Position numbers and translations under genes: made by a program
Part shown: positions 16,070-24,393 of the stretch, in pieces
How the letters are laid out: every line of letters begins with the position of its first letter
Position numbering within the stretch: position 1 is the stretch's first letter
Source of the DNA: Comamonadaceae bacterium
GTDB taxonomy: Bacteria > Pseudomonadota > Gammaproteobacteria > Burkholderiales > Burkholderiaceae_C
Assembly (NCBI GenBank): GCA_027488985.1
Contig: JAIYAR010000005.1
Location: 62,001-126,000, forward strand
Length of the DNA stretch: 64,000 nt
Direction: 5' to 3'
Notes under the pieces: generated by a model
What the model saw: only the letters and a program-made list of their open reading frames with translations
What the model was told of the DNA's origin: nothing
Databases searched by the model: none

Positions 16070-16780
16070 ATGGAATTTATGTCTGCTCCCTGGTGGTCGG
16101 CGTTGCTGGCTATCGTATTAATCGACTTGGTACTAGCGGGTGACAACGCCATTGTTATCGCGCTGGCAGCCAGGAATCTTCCCCCAGACCTGAAGCAGAA
16201 GGCCATCATTTGGGGAACCGTGGGAGCCATTGTCGTGCGCTCCGCCATGACAGTCGGCGTCGTTTGGCTGCTCAAGATCCCCGGATTGATGCTGGTGGGC
16301 GGTTTGGGATTGCTGTGGATTGCATACCAATTGCTCGCAGATCAAGGCGGTGACGAACATGATGGCCCCTCAGCCAGCACTTTCTGGGGTGCGATGAAGA
16401 CCATCATCGTTGCCGACGCGCTCATGGGTGTAGACAATGTGCTGGGTGTGGCAGGTGCTGCACATGGCGCCATGGATCTGGTCATCATCGGCTTGCTGAT
16501 CAGCGTGCCGATTGTGGTGTTCGGTAGTAACGTGGTGTTGAAACTTGTGGAGCGCTTTCCGGCCATTATCCAGATTGGCGCAGCGGTTCTGGCATTCACC
16601 GCTGCAAAAATGGTGGTGCATGAGCCTTGGCTGGTGTCCTTCTTCGGTACGGATGCAGAGCTCAGCGGCACCCAGAGCGTTACGCGCTGGGCCGTTTACC
16701 TGCTCGCCGTTGCCGCTGTTCTAGGCGCAGGCTGGTGGAGTCAGAAACGCAAATCAGCCGGGACAACACCTGCTGCGTAA
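16070..16780 (+). CDS. TerC/YkoY family membrane protein (probable Mn2+ exporter)
   Basis: A 236-residue integral membrane protein with seven or so hydrophobic segments. It has the TerC hallmark acidic motifs in membrane helices: LIDLVLAGDNAIVIALAARN (residues about 17-36) and IIVADALMGVDNVLGVAGAA (about 106-125). TerC proteins have been linked to Mn2+ export, and the probable manganese riboswitch in the leader supports that here. The start at ATG 16070 follows AGGAAA; the frame is open to 15941 but that part belongs to the leader RNA. A paralogue with the same motifs is at 31819-32526 without such a leader. Confidence 0.85.
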   Translation: MEFMSAPWWSALLAIVLIDLVLAGDNAIVIALAARNLPPDLKQKAIIWGTVGAIVVRSAMTVGVVWLLKIPGLMLVGGLGLLWIAYQLLADQGGDEHDGPSASTFWGAMKTIIVADALMGVDNVLGVAGAAHGAMDLVIIGLLISVPIVVFGSNVVLKLVERFPAIIQIGAAVLAFTAAKMVVHEPWLVSFFGTDAELSGTQSVTRWAVYLLAVAAVLGAGWWSQKRKSAGTTPAA

Positions 16781-16793
16781 GAGGCGGGACGAA

Positions 16794-16814
16794 GCCCCAG
16801 TGCTATGCTGGGGC
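16794..16814 (+). promoter_or_regulatory. 7-bp hairpin in front of the holin-like gene
   Basis: A perfect stem, GCCCCAG-tgctatg-CTGGGGC, ends two bases before the preferred start codon at 16817. No T-run follows, so it is not an intrinsic terminator. It could mask ribosome access. The alternative ATG at 16805 lies in its loop. Confidence 0.4.
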
Positions 16815-16816
16815 AC

Positions 16817-17167
16817 ATGAAACTTATTCTCAAATGGCTTTTGTGCGCCGCGGCCCTTCTGGCTGTGGCGCACCTTTATTCGGGTGTGCAGGTCCAAAGC
16901 TTTACTTCTGCACTGATTGCTGCCTTGGTGATTGGACTGTTCAATACAGTTTTGCGGCCCGTGCTGGTCATCCTTACCTTCCCCGTCACGCTGCTCACCT
17001 TGGGACTTTTCCTGTTTGTCATCAATGCCCTGATGTTCTGGGCGTCCGCCAGCTTGTTGGATGGTTTTCAGGTGCGTGATTTCAGCGCAGCCTTACTCGG
17101 CTCACTCCTGTACACCATAGCCGGCATGGTCATCAACTCAGCGCTCGACAGCCTGTTCCCGAAGTAG
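16817..17167 (+). CDS. Phage-holin-family (YvlD-like) membrane protein
   Basis: A 116-residue protein with four hydrophobic segments and the pattern IGLFNTVLRPVLVILTFPVT then LLTLGLFLFVINALMFWAS, characteristic of the chromosomal YvlD/'4 TMS phage holin' family (DUF360). Despite the name there is no phage context here and the function is unknown. The start could be ATG 16805 (adds MLGH) or ATG 16817. The latter starts just after a hairpin. The gene lies 36 bases after terC, so co-transcription is possible. Its 3' end overlaps the convergent M48 protease gene by 30 bases. Confidence 0.78.
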   Translation: MKLILKWLLCAAALLAVAHLYSGVQVQSFTSALIAALVIGLFNTVLRPVLVILTFPVTLLTLGLFLFVINALMFWASASLLDGFQVRDFSAALLGSLLYTIAGMVINSALDSLFPK

Positions 17168-18643
17168 CTGCTCTATTTGACGCAAGCGAACGTCGACGAT
17201 GGAAGCTTCGATGTGATCATCTGGCCGTGCGTTCGCCTTGGACAATCCCTGTGCAGCTTTCAGTCGCGTGACAGCAGTCGCATAGTCAAGGCGTGAAATA
17301 TTGACCTCCGCCTCAGCCCTTACGGCTGCGATCAAACGACCTTGTGCGGCCCTGGCACTGGCCAGCTGCTGCCACATGGCAGCGTCTGCAGAATGGTCGA
17401 CCAACCATAGCTGTGCTGCATCTGCTGCTGCTGCTGCTTGACCGGTTATAACCTTGCTTGATACCCACATGAGCAACTCGGCCCGTGTTTTGGGCGGCAT
17501 TACGGAAGCGAGCAGGCTCAGAGCCGTGTCGGGCTTACCTTCGGCGGCAGCAAGCTCGGTACTCAGGTAACGCCATTGGCGTTTGGCAGCGTCGTCATCC
17601 GCAATCATCAGGCCCAAAGCATCGGCGTAGGCTCTTGCCTTTGAAAACTCTCGGAGTTTTATGGCTGCCAACGTTGCACCGTAAAGTGACGCCACTCGCT
17701 CCTGACGGGTTTGTTTGGCAGCTACCTGTTTGCTCACTTCAAGATACCAATTACGCAAACCATCTACAGTTGAATTGGCCAGCAGACGGGCCCGGGCCGA
17801 TACCATGCCATGCTCCAAAGATCCGCTTGTCGCAAGAACCACATTTTCTGGCAGGCGAGATTTCATGTCTGCGATCCGCTCCGTTGTCAGCGGGTGGCTC
17901 CGCAGGTACGGAAAGTTACCGGAGTCATTGTTCCGATTGCTCTGCTGCAGTTTCTCAAACATGCTCACAAAACCTAGCGGAGAGAATCCTGCTTCTGTTG
18001 AAACACCGAAACCAATGCGATCGGCTTCACGCTCCATGTCGCGGGAAAAGTTAAGTTGAGATTGCGCTGCGGCTGCCTGTCCACCGACGATCACTGCATT
18101 CGCACCGCCAGGGTTCTTGCTGGCTGCAAGTGCCCCCAGAATCATGGCACCCATCAGCCAGGGCGCCTGCTCTGATTGACGTGTGAGCATGCGGGCAATG
18201 TGGCGCTGAGTCACATGGCTCAACTCGTGAGCAAGCACAGAAGCAAGTTCGTCTTTTGTAGACACTACGCCAATGAGACCGAGATGTATGCCGAAGTATC
18301 CACCCGGGAGCGCAAATGCGTTGACCGTTCGGTCTCGGCCTTGAAGAAGTCGCCAGGCAAATGCAGCATTGAGCTCAGGAGATATTTCAGACCGGATACG
18401 CGCAGACATTAGCAGTGGTTGCCATATGGTCTGCAGATAGTCTGCAATAACAGGGTCGTCCAGGTAGTCAGGGTCGCGAAAGATGTCGCGGGCGATGCGA
18501 TCACCTAATCGCCGCTCATCAGCAATACTGATTCCAGAACTGACAGACTCTAGCGTTGAAGCAGCTGCGAACTGGGTCGTCAAAAGTACTAAGGCTACCA
18601 AGCTGAAACAGCCTTCGCGAAAAACCGAAAGAAATCTGATCAT
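17138..18643 (-). CDS. Periplasmic M48 metalloprotease with TPR-like C-terminus (BepA/YfgC-like)
   Basis: A 501-residue exported protease. The signal peptide covers about residues 1-28 (CFSLVALVLLTTQFAAAS). The zinc site HELSH is near residue 140, with the downstream glutamate in MEREADRIG near 207, as in family M48. The C-terminal half is alpha-helical with TPR-like repeats (KARAYADALGL, KPDTALSLLASV), matching BepA, which helps or degrades LptD and BAM substrates at the outer membrane. Quality control of outer-membrane proteins is the likely role. It follows the pilin accessory genes on the same strand at 83 bases and converges with the holin-like gene. Confidence 0.85.
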   Translation of the reverse strand: MIRFLSVFREGCFSLVALVLLTTQFAAASTLESVSSGISIADERRLGDRIARDIFRDPDYLDDPVIADYLQTIWQPLLMSARIRSEISPELNAAFAWRLLQGRDRTVNAFALPGGYFGIHLGLIGVVSTKDELASVLAHELSHVTQRHIARMLTRQSEQAPWLMGAMILGALAASKNPGGANAVIVGGQAAAAQSQLNFSRDMEREADRIGFGVSTEAGFSPLGFVSMFEKLQQSNRNNDSGNFPYLRSHPLTTERIADMKSRLPENVVLATSGSLEHGMVSARARLLANSTVDGLRNWYLEVSKQVAAKQTRQERVASLYGATLAAIKLREFSKARAYADALGLMIADDDAAKRQWRYLSTELAAAEGKPDTALSLLASVMPPKTRAELLMWVSSKVITGQAAAAADAAQLWLVDHSADAAMWQQLASARAAQGRLIAAVRAEAEVNISRLDYATAVTRLKAAQGLSKANARPDDHIEASIVDVRLRQIEQLLREQAVER

Positions 18644-18726
18644 CTGGGCATTAGACAGTTACGGCGCGGCGTCTGAGTAGAGGATTGCATTTAACTCATC
18701 AATCGTAGCAGCTGGAGTTTTCTAAC

Positions 18727-19494
18727 TTACTCGAATGCATCAATCGGCAAATAGCCCACAATTTCACCGCTTCGTCCATCGATAAGCACTGTCCAAAAAT
18801 TACTCCTGCTTATCAGCGGAAGGTAGCGGATGACTGCTTCCGGCACTCCTAGCTCTTTTACGCTGGCATCAATAGAGGTACTTTGGTCCTTGAGCCGTTC
18901 TTTCAATCTCGCGAGTGGCTTCGAGCTGTTAATGACATCTCTTTTCGAGTCGGCATAGTTCTGCCAAAGTTCCGGACGCGCTGCAAGAGAACTGCCACCC
19001 AAGGCAGCTAGAGTGAAATCGACTTTCTCTTGTTCATTTTTGAACGGGCGCAAACCCAATGTGGTTTGCCCTAAGTAAGGCATTGCAGTCAGCCCCTTCG
19101 GTGCTAGCTTCAACTGTTCACTAGGTACGTCAATCGCATGAACGACCCGAAACCGATCGATTTCAAAGACCAAATACACCGGACGAGCGACTGAAACTGT
19201 CCACAATCCATACACAAGTGCCGAGACTTGAAGCACTACGATAGCCAACAGGTCTAACTTTAACTTGGACCAAGCTTTTCTCTGATCAAACACCATGAAT
19301 GTCAGTACGGGCCCTAGGACGACATCTACGGATATCAAAAGCAGAAAAAGCTCTCGCCCTCCGGATATTTCTCTGTACGGATAGGGAAACCAAAACTCAA
19401 ACACCAGTATCGCTGCGATTAATGCAACAGCCAAACTGGCAGTTAAGTGAAGTGCGCTCGCCTTAAGACGCGCCTTTATCAGGAAGTTGGGCAT
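18727..19494 (-). CDS. TfpX/TfpZ-family type IV pilin accessory protein
   Basis: A 255-residue inner-membrane protein with three or four N-terminal helices (residues 12-110) and a periplasmic C-terminal part. The pattern ALHLTASLAVALIAA, WFPYPYREISGGRELFLLLI, DVVLGPVLTFMVFD and LDLLAIVVLQVSALVYGLWT, then RPVYLVFEIDRF, is that of the TfpX/TfpZ pilin accessory proteins known from Pseudomonas and Acinetobacter. There they are needed for efficient assembly of particular pilin types. It lies 19 bases after the PglL gene and two genes after pilA, which fits. No Shine-Dalgarno is evident, so coupling to the upstream gene is possible. Composition is A/T-richer than the flanks. Confidence 0.8.
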   Translation of the reverse strand: MPNFLIKARLKASALHLTASLAVALIAAILVFEFWFPYPYREISGGRELFLLLISVDVVLGPVLTFMVFDQRKAWSKLKLDLLAIVVLQVSALVYGLWTVSVARPVYLVFEIDRFRVVHAIDVPSEQLKLAPKGLTAMPYLGQTTLGLRPFKNEQEKVDFTLAALGGSSLAARPELWQNYADSKRDVINSSKPLARLKERLKDQSTSIDASVKELGVPEAVIRYLPLISRSNFWTVLIDGRSGEIVGYLPIDAFE

Positions 19495-19513
19495 GATCGA
19501 AAGATAATGGAGT

Positions 19514-21214
19514 TCAAATAGAATTCAAAATTGAGATTATTGCGTCCAGCTGAGGATATTTTTCCGCTGCCTGTGATTTCCAATTTTCTATGATACGTGT
19601 ATAGGCCTCGGATCCATGCATTGCGCGTATCACAAGCATCTGCCTTTTGGCTTCTGCAATTTCCCCATTTAGTGCCAGCGCGAGTGCATAGCGACTTTGC
19701 AAGGCAGTCCAAGGATACCTCAACGCTGCTTTCTTGAGCAGATCAATATCTTCAAGCGACAAACCAGGAGTCGGTGTAATTCTCGTTACTGTGTTAATTG
19801 CATCCAGCTGATCGAGTATCAGTATTTTCGGACGACTATAGTCTACTGAGGTACTTCCAATTTTCCTTGCCTCCATGCGTGCTATCCGAAAATCTTCCTC
19901 TGCGAGCACATAGTCTCGAAAAACCAGCAATGCAAGTAGGCACCAAAGGATATAAATACCGAAGAATACAAAGCGAGGTACGCGAACGCTCAATTTGTTT
20001 GAAACAGATGCATCCAGTGTGCCGATGACAACGCCCACAGGAAATAGAAAATATGCATAGGAAAATGGAAATTCAGTCAGGGAGTGCCCAAAAAAAGGAA
20101 TCAATATCGCAATTGAGAGCCAGCGCCCTCCATTGGTTCTCCATGAGAGCCTGCGGGCGAACCACATCAACCAACCTATAACAAAAACACAAGCGACGGG
20201 ATACCCCACTCCAATCATCAGATCTAGGATTATGTTATGCGCATATGTGAAAGGATAACCAACCCCATATTGATCAATCACTGCATTCAATGCGCGAGAT
20301 ATACCTCCCATACCCCATCCAAACATAGGTCGCATTCCTGCTGCAGCAATTAGCTGCAGCCAAACGACCTCCCTTGCACCTGCTTGGGTGAACATGATTC
20401 GGGCATTTCCACCTTCATTTTCCCATACACCTTCATGGTAAGCCCACATCAGTTTTGGCCACAATAAATACAATGCAACTGTCAATGCTAAATACAAGGA
20501 GCTAAATAGGAACCGTGGGTTTCGCTCTACTTGTCTAGGTGCTACACACATCCAAACTGATAATGCAGCTACCCCAATCAGCGCTATACGAGACTCTGTA
20601 ATTGCAAGTCCGACCGTCATCAACCCTATTAGTACTATTCCATTTATATTCTTTATCTTTTTACTAAAACACAAATAGAATATGCTCGCCTGGCCCCAAA
20701 GCAACAAGGTGCCTAGATTATTGGGTTGTGCGAGGTTTGCACCTGGACGCCTCCAAGTAGATGCAGGAGCGATGAAGCTGTATTGCTCATCAATAGAAAA
20801 GGTCTGATGTAGTGCAATGAACACACTTCCCAGAGCCGCTAATGCGATGCACCAAGCGAGGTACTCCAGTACGTTCGACTCACAACTGCTTTCTCTACCC
20901 ACTGCAATGGCGAGTACCAGTCCTACGAGATATAGGGTGTAGACCGCAACATCACCTATAAATGCTAGTTTTCCAACAGCGTATTGGCAAATGATCAATC
21001 CCAAAAGTAGCAGTAGAGATGCTTCAGGGAAAGATATCACCAGTCTGCTAGTTGTCCTAGAAAGAATCAGGATGGCAAGAAAACATGTGGCAAGTGCAGC
21101 GTATGCCAAGACTTCGCCATGAAATGCGACCCATGGCGGCAGAAAGAGTGGCTGTAGCCACGACGCGCAGAGAAGGACGCCCGAGAATCCGATTACAATT
21201 TTTTTTTGCTTCAT
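19514..21214 (-). CDS. PglL-type protein O-oligosaccharyltransferase (O-antigen ligase/Wzy_C fold)
   Basis: A 566-residue polytopic membrane protein with about 12 helices and a long periplasmic loop. The family block RRPGANLAQPNNLGTLLLWG (residues about 155-175) is the PglL_A signature. The Wzy_C-type loop includes FGWGMGGISRALN and the likely catalytic His in FTYAHNIILDLMIGVGYP. The soluble C-terminal tail has TPR-like helices (AALRYPWTALQSRYALALA). Enzymes of this kind transfer lipid-linked glycans to pilins in the periplasm. Position directly downstream of pilA makes the pilin its probable substrate. ATG 21214 is chosen over the in-frame TTG 21223; no Shine-Dalgarno is evident. The gene is visibly A/T-rich, suggesting horizontal acquisition. 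Confidence 0.83.
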   Translation of the reverse strand: MKQKKIVIGFSGVLLCASWLQPLFLPPWVAFHGEVLAYAALATCFLAILILSRTTSRLVISFPEASLLLLLGLIICQYAVGKLAFIGDVAVYTLYLVGLVLAIAVGRESSCESNVLEYLAWCIALAALGSVFIALHQTFSIDEQYSFIAPASTWRRPGANLAQPNNLGTLLLWGQASIFYLCFSKKIKNINGIVLIGLMTVGLAITESRIALIGVAALSVWMCVAPRQVERNPRFLFSSLYLALTVALYLLWPKLMWAYHEGVWENEGGNARIMFTQAGAREVVWLQLIAAAGMRPMFGWGMGGISRALNAVIDQYGVGYPFTYAHNIILDLMIGVGYPVACVFVIGWLMWFARRLSWRTNGGRWLSIAILIPFFGHSLTEFPFSYAYFLFPVGVVIGTLDASVSNKLSVRVPRFVFFGIYILWCLLALLVFRDYVLAEEDFRIARMEARKIGSTSVDYSRPKILILDQLDAINTVTRITPTPGLSLEDIDLLKKAALRYPWTALQSRYALALALNGEIAEAKRQMLVIRAMHGSEAYTRIIENWKSQAAEKYPQLDAIISILNSI

Positions 21215-21262
21215 CAGCAACAAAATATTTGGTTGTTCAGTATTGTTTCATTTAGTTTAAGT

Positions 21263-21287
21263 AAAAAAAAGGCGCCCGGTGGGCGCC
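21263..21287 (-). terminator. Intrinsic terminator after pilA
   Basis: GGCGCCC-ggt-GGGCGCC at 21271-21287 forms a perfect 7-bp stem. Reading on the minus strand it is followed by eight T residues (A-run at 21263-21270). A shorter T-run on the other side makes it partly bidirectional. It should limit read-through from pilA into the PglL gene. Confidence 0.88.
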
Positions 21288-21308
21288 TTTTTCAAACTGA
21301 CCAGATGC

Positions 21309-21827
21309 TTAATTACGTGCGCGGCAGGAACCGGGCAAGAATTTTTCAGCAACAGTCCCAGGACCGCAAAGCCATGTATTGATTGTTCCGCCAGCGACAG
21401 GTGGAATGCATGCGTTAAATGTGGTTACTGCTCCAGCACAAGGAGCCAGGCGAACTGTACCGCCGGGAACAAAATTATTGCCGTTCACCACATTATTAAT
21501 ACCTCGCGATGTAACGGTAATCAACGCATTTCCAGCAACTGGGGGGTTTGCAACTGCAGCGGTAGACACCGAAGCGACAAATTGCGATGTAGGAGTGGAG
21601 CTTTCGCAACCGAAACCATCAATAGCAGCAGGCAAGGAAGTACCAGTCTGAAACACTTCAGTAATGGAGGTACGGCATTGCGAGCCGGCCAAGATCACCT
21701 CGGACATCCGTGCGCGCACGGTGTAATCCTGATAGGCAGGCAAGGCAACAGCCGCCAAGATACCAATGATGGCCACCACGATCATCAATTCGATCAGGGT
21801 AAAGCCTTTTTGAATAGCACGCTTCAT
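21309..21827 (-). CDS. pilA: Type IV major pilin
   Basis: A 172-residue prepilin with a short leader, MKRAIQKG, cut after Gly before [20 protein letters not shown], the methylated N-terminal helix with the key Glu at mature position 5. The rest is a globular pilin head with [21 protein letters not shown] and a C-terminal disulphide-loop candidate (C in WLCGPG to C in GSCRARN). It is the structural subunit of the pilus used for twitching, adhesion or DNA uptake. Start ATG 21827 follows GGAG. A sigma-54-type promoter lies 35-50 bases upstream and a strong terminator follows. The neighbouring glycosyltransferase and TfpX-type genes probably act on it. Confidence 0.93.
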   Translation of the reverse strand: MKRAIQKGFTLIELMIVVAIIGILAAVALPAYQDYTVRARMSEVILAGSQCRTSITEVFQTGTSLPAAIDGFGCESSTPTSQFVASVSTAAVANPPVAGNALITVTSRGINNVVNGNNFVPGGTVRLAPCAGAVTTFNACIPPVAGGTINTWLCGPGTVAEKFLPGSCRARN

Positions 21828-21861
21828 ACGAAACTCCAGAAAATATTTGGGGTTAGCTATC

Positions 21862-21877
21862 AGCACGTTACGTGCCA
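21862..21877 (-). promoter_or_regulatory. Probable sigma-54 promoter of pilA
   Basis: On the minus strand the sequence reads TGGCAC-GTAAC-GTGCT, matching the -24/-12 consensus TGGCAC-N5-TTGCW with one mismatch in the -12 element; the invariant GG and GC are kept at correct spacing. Pilin genes are typically transcribed by RpoN with the PilS/PilR system. Confidence 0.72.
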
Positions 21878-21917
21878 CTACACAAAGTACGTAAAGTTAG
21901 GTCTTTTTGCCAATTTA

Positions 21918-21931
21918 TGACATTTATGTCA
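21918..21931. promoter_or_regulatory. Palindrome upstream of the pilA promoter (candidate PilR site)
   Basis: TGACAT-TT-ATGTCA is a perfect inverted repeat about 45 bases upstream of the -24 box on the pilA strand, a suitable position for an enhancer-binding protein. It contains TGTC/GACA cores like those reported for PilR boxes. The assignment to PilR is inference. Confidence 0.42.
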
Positions 21932-21972
21932 GAAATTTCCGTTGATGTAAGCCATAAATTGCAAGCATACCT

Positions 21973-24393
21973 CTATTTAATACAAACTTGTCGCACCATC
22001 TTCAAGTCTGTCATCCCCATCAACACCTTCTCCATGCCATCCATTTTGAGGGTTCGCATGCCGCCTTCAACCGCGCATCCAAAGAGTTCTGCAACACGCG
22101 CACGCTCTTGAATCAACTTCTTCAGTTCGTCATCGGCCACCATCAGTTCATGCAAACCGACACGGCCTTTGTATCCAGACTTGTTGCATTTATCGCATCC
22201 CACCGCTCTATATAGCTTGAGTTGGCTGCCCTCGCCGTAAGTGCGCATCCAATGGTCAAGAAGCTTTTGGGTTTCAAGTTCGTAGTTCGTTTTCCAAGAC
22301 TTTGTATTGCGGAGTTCCTCGGCATACTCCTTGCAAAAAAGACGTAGTTCATCCTCAGGCGGTACGTAAGCTTCTTTGCAGTCGCAAAGCTTCTTTGCCA
22401 GGCGCTGTGCGAGGATGCCCAGAAGAGCATCAGCGAAATTGAATGGGTCCATGCCCATATCCAAAAGTCGGGTGATAGATTCGGGAGCAGAGTTGGTGTG
22501 GAGGGTTGAAAAAACCATGTGCCCCGTCAGCGAAGCCTCCACCCCCATAGATACTGTTTCCTTATCTCGCGATTCCCCGACCATAATGATGTCAGGGTCC
22601 GCTCGGAGAAATGCCCTCATTACTAGAGCAAAGTCGATGCCCGCTTTTTTGTTGATCTGAACCTGTCGCAGACCTTTTTGCGTGATTTCTACAGGATCTT
22701 CTGCAGTCCAGATCTTGGTATCCGGAGTGTTTAAGAACTTGAGGATCGAATGCAACGTCGTCGTTTTGCCAGACCCTGTCGGGCCGCATACATAAAAGAG
22801 TCCATAGGGCTTGCTGACAGTTGACTCCAAACGGTCTTTGTTATGGGCCGTTAGTCCCAGCTTTTCCAGTGGTATCGGTTCACCGGCGGCGAGTATACGC
22901 ATCACCACGTCTTCGACCCCACCCGCCGAAGGAATCGTTGCCACCCGCAGTTCTATATCGAGCGGCCCGTATTTTTTGAATTTGATTTTTCCGTCTTGCG
23001 GTTTCCGTCGCTCTGAAATATCGAGGTCACACATGATTTTTAGTCGCGTGACCATCGCCTGTCGGAAATGGGCTGGCACCTCTACATAAGGTACCAAGCT
23101 TCCGTCTATCCGGAATCGAATACCCGTTTTGTACTTTCCGGGCATAGGCTCAATGTGTATGTCGGATACTTTTTGGTGATACGCGTCTATAATGACTTTA
23201 TTCACAAATTTGACCAACTCATTGTCAGCGGCAGCAGACTCCAGAGATTCTTCATTTCCTCCGTCATCTATTGGTCCACCATCCATATCCGCCAGGAGTT
23301 GGTCGATCGTGCTGGTGTCAGCGACCGCGCCAAATATTTGCGACAGCGTCTCATCAAACTCCGTTTGAGTGCTTACACGATATGCGAATTTACTGATCCG
23401 AGGGAAGACCTGCGGCACCACGCGCGAACCCTTGACTGCCTCCGGATCGGTACACATGATGACCAAGCCTTCAGGCGATTCTTCTAGTGGAATCCAGCCT
23501 TGCTCTTGTAGAAACTCGCGCTTCAGCGCACCGTGGAGCGCTTCAGAACGAATGCGACCCGCATTGAATGGTTCATAGGGAACGCCAAAAAAGTGCGCAA
23601 GGCCCACCCCGATCTGGCTTGGGCGTAATCCCGTTCTAGTCAATATGAGTTGCTCAAGGGATTGCCCATCGTCTCTGGCCTCTTGCGTGAGTTGCAGCAA
23701 ATCACCTTCAGACATCAAGCCCGCACTAACCAAGGCGTCGTACCTGGTTAGCTTACGTCGCGGCAACTGTTCGGTGCGCTTGAGCCGCTGACGTATCGCA
23801 GTTGCCAAGGTTTTGCAAAGCTCCGAGACACCATCAAGTTCAAGCTCGCCAAACGGTTCGTCACTTTTGCTATTGATCACTTGCAACACCCCATGCAAGG
23901 TATTTCCTTCCATGATAGGTGCCACCATCATTTGCTTAGTGCGGTAACCGGATCTTTTGTCGACCTCTTTGAGAAAATTCAGTGAAGGATGAATTTTCCT
24001 GAGCGCTTCCTCTTCGTAAACGTCAGAAATGTTTAATGCAGTCTTACTGAAGGCTGCATAACCAGCAATACTTTGCGGTGATATGGGTAGCTTCAATTCA
24101 CGGCTTGTATTCAAGCCTGTCTTTACTTTCGAAACAATCGACACACCATCTTCGCCGAGTGCGTACAGAGTAAGGCGATCAGCATTCAGGAGTTTGCAAA
24201 TATCCTGGCTGCTTTCGAGCATGATCTGCTCCAAGTGTTCAGTCTCATGAATACGAGCTGTCACCTGATGAAGCTGTCGATAGAAAAGTGCTTCGAACGT
24301 CATCCCGCGTTTCTTCACAGCCAGCTTCTGCGACTCGAAAAACGCCTGCTCGGTGGATGCGCCATGTGCGCCCCTATCTTGTGACGAACTCAC
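21973..24393 (-). CDS. GspE/PilB-family ATPase with N-terminal GAF domain
   Basis: An 806-residue secretion/pilus motor ATPase. A GAF domain covers about residues 35-200 and includes VLQVINSKSDEPFGELELDG, reminiscent of the NKFDE signature of cyclic-nucleotide-binding GAF domains. Next comes an MshEN-like domain (about 215-370, LTRYDALVSAGLMSEGDLLQ), a family that can bind c-di-GMP. The C-terminal motor has Walker A GPTGSGKTT near 537, a Walker B/His-box region (DPDIIMVGESRD, STLHTNSAPES) and zinc-ligand pairs CDC and CDKC. The start is GTG 24393, overlapping the upstream stop as GTGA and preceded by AGGAG. It is probably the motor for the pilus encoded next, though a second PilB elsewhere is possible. 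Confidence 0.85.
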   Translation of the reverse strand: MSSSQDRGAHGASTEQAFFESQKLAVKKRGMTFEALFYRQLHQVTARIHETEHLEQIMLESSQDICKLLNADRLTLYALGEDGVSIVSKVKTGLNTSRELKLPISPQSIAGYAAFSKTALNISDVYEEEALRKIHPSLNFLKEVDKRSGYRTKQMMVAPIMEGNTLHGVLQVINSKSDEPFGELELDGVSELCKTLATAIRQRLKRTEQLPRRKLTRYDALVSAGLMSEGDLLQLTQEARDDGQSLEQLILTRTGLRPSQIGVGLAHFFGVPYEPFNAGRIRSEALHGALKREFLQEQGWIPLEESPEGLVIMCTDPEAVKGSRVVPQVFPRISKFAYRVSTQTEFDETLSQIFGAVADTSTIDQLLADMDGGPIDDGGNEESLESAAADNELVKFVNKVIIDAYHQKVSDIHIEPMPGKYKTGIRFRIDGSLVPYVEVPAHFRQAMVTRLKIMCDLDISERRKPQDGKIKFKKYGPLDIELRVATIPSAGGVEDVVMRILAAGEPIPLEKLGLTAHNKDRLESTVSKPYGLFYVCGPTGSGKTTTLHSILKFLNTPDTKIWTAEDPVEITQKGLRQVQINKKAGIDFALVMRAFLRADPDIIMVGESRDKETVSMGVEASLTGHMVFSTLHTNSAPESITRLLDMGMDPFNFADALLGILAQRLAKKLCDCKEAYVPPEDELRLFCKEYAEELRNTKSWKTNYELETQKLLDHWMRTYGEGSQLKLYRAVGCDKCNKSGYKGRVGLHELMVADDELKKLIQERARVAELFGCAVEGGMRTLKMDGMEKVLMGMTDLKMVRQVCIK

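Noticed and set aside
16817..17167. Prophage remnant suggested by a 'phage holin family' gene
   Set aside because: The YvlD-like family is chromosomal; no other phage gene, integrase or attachment site is visible.
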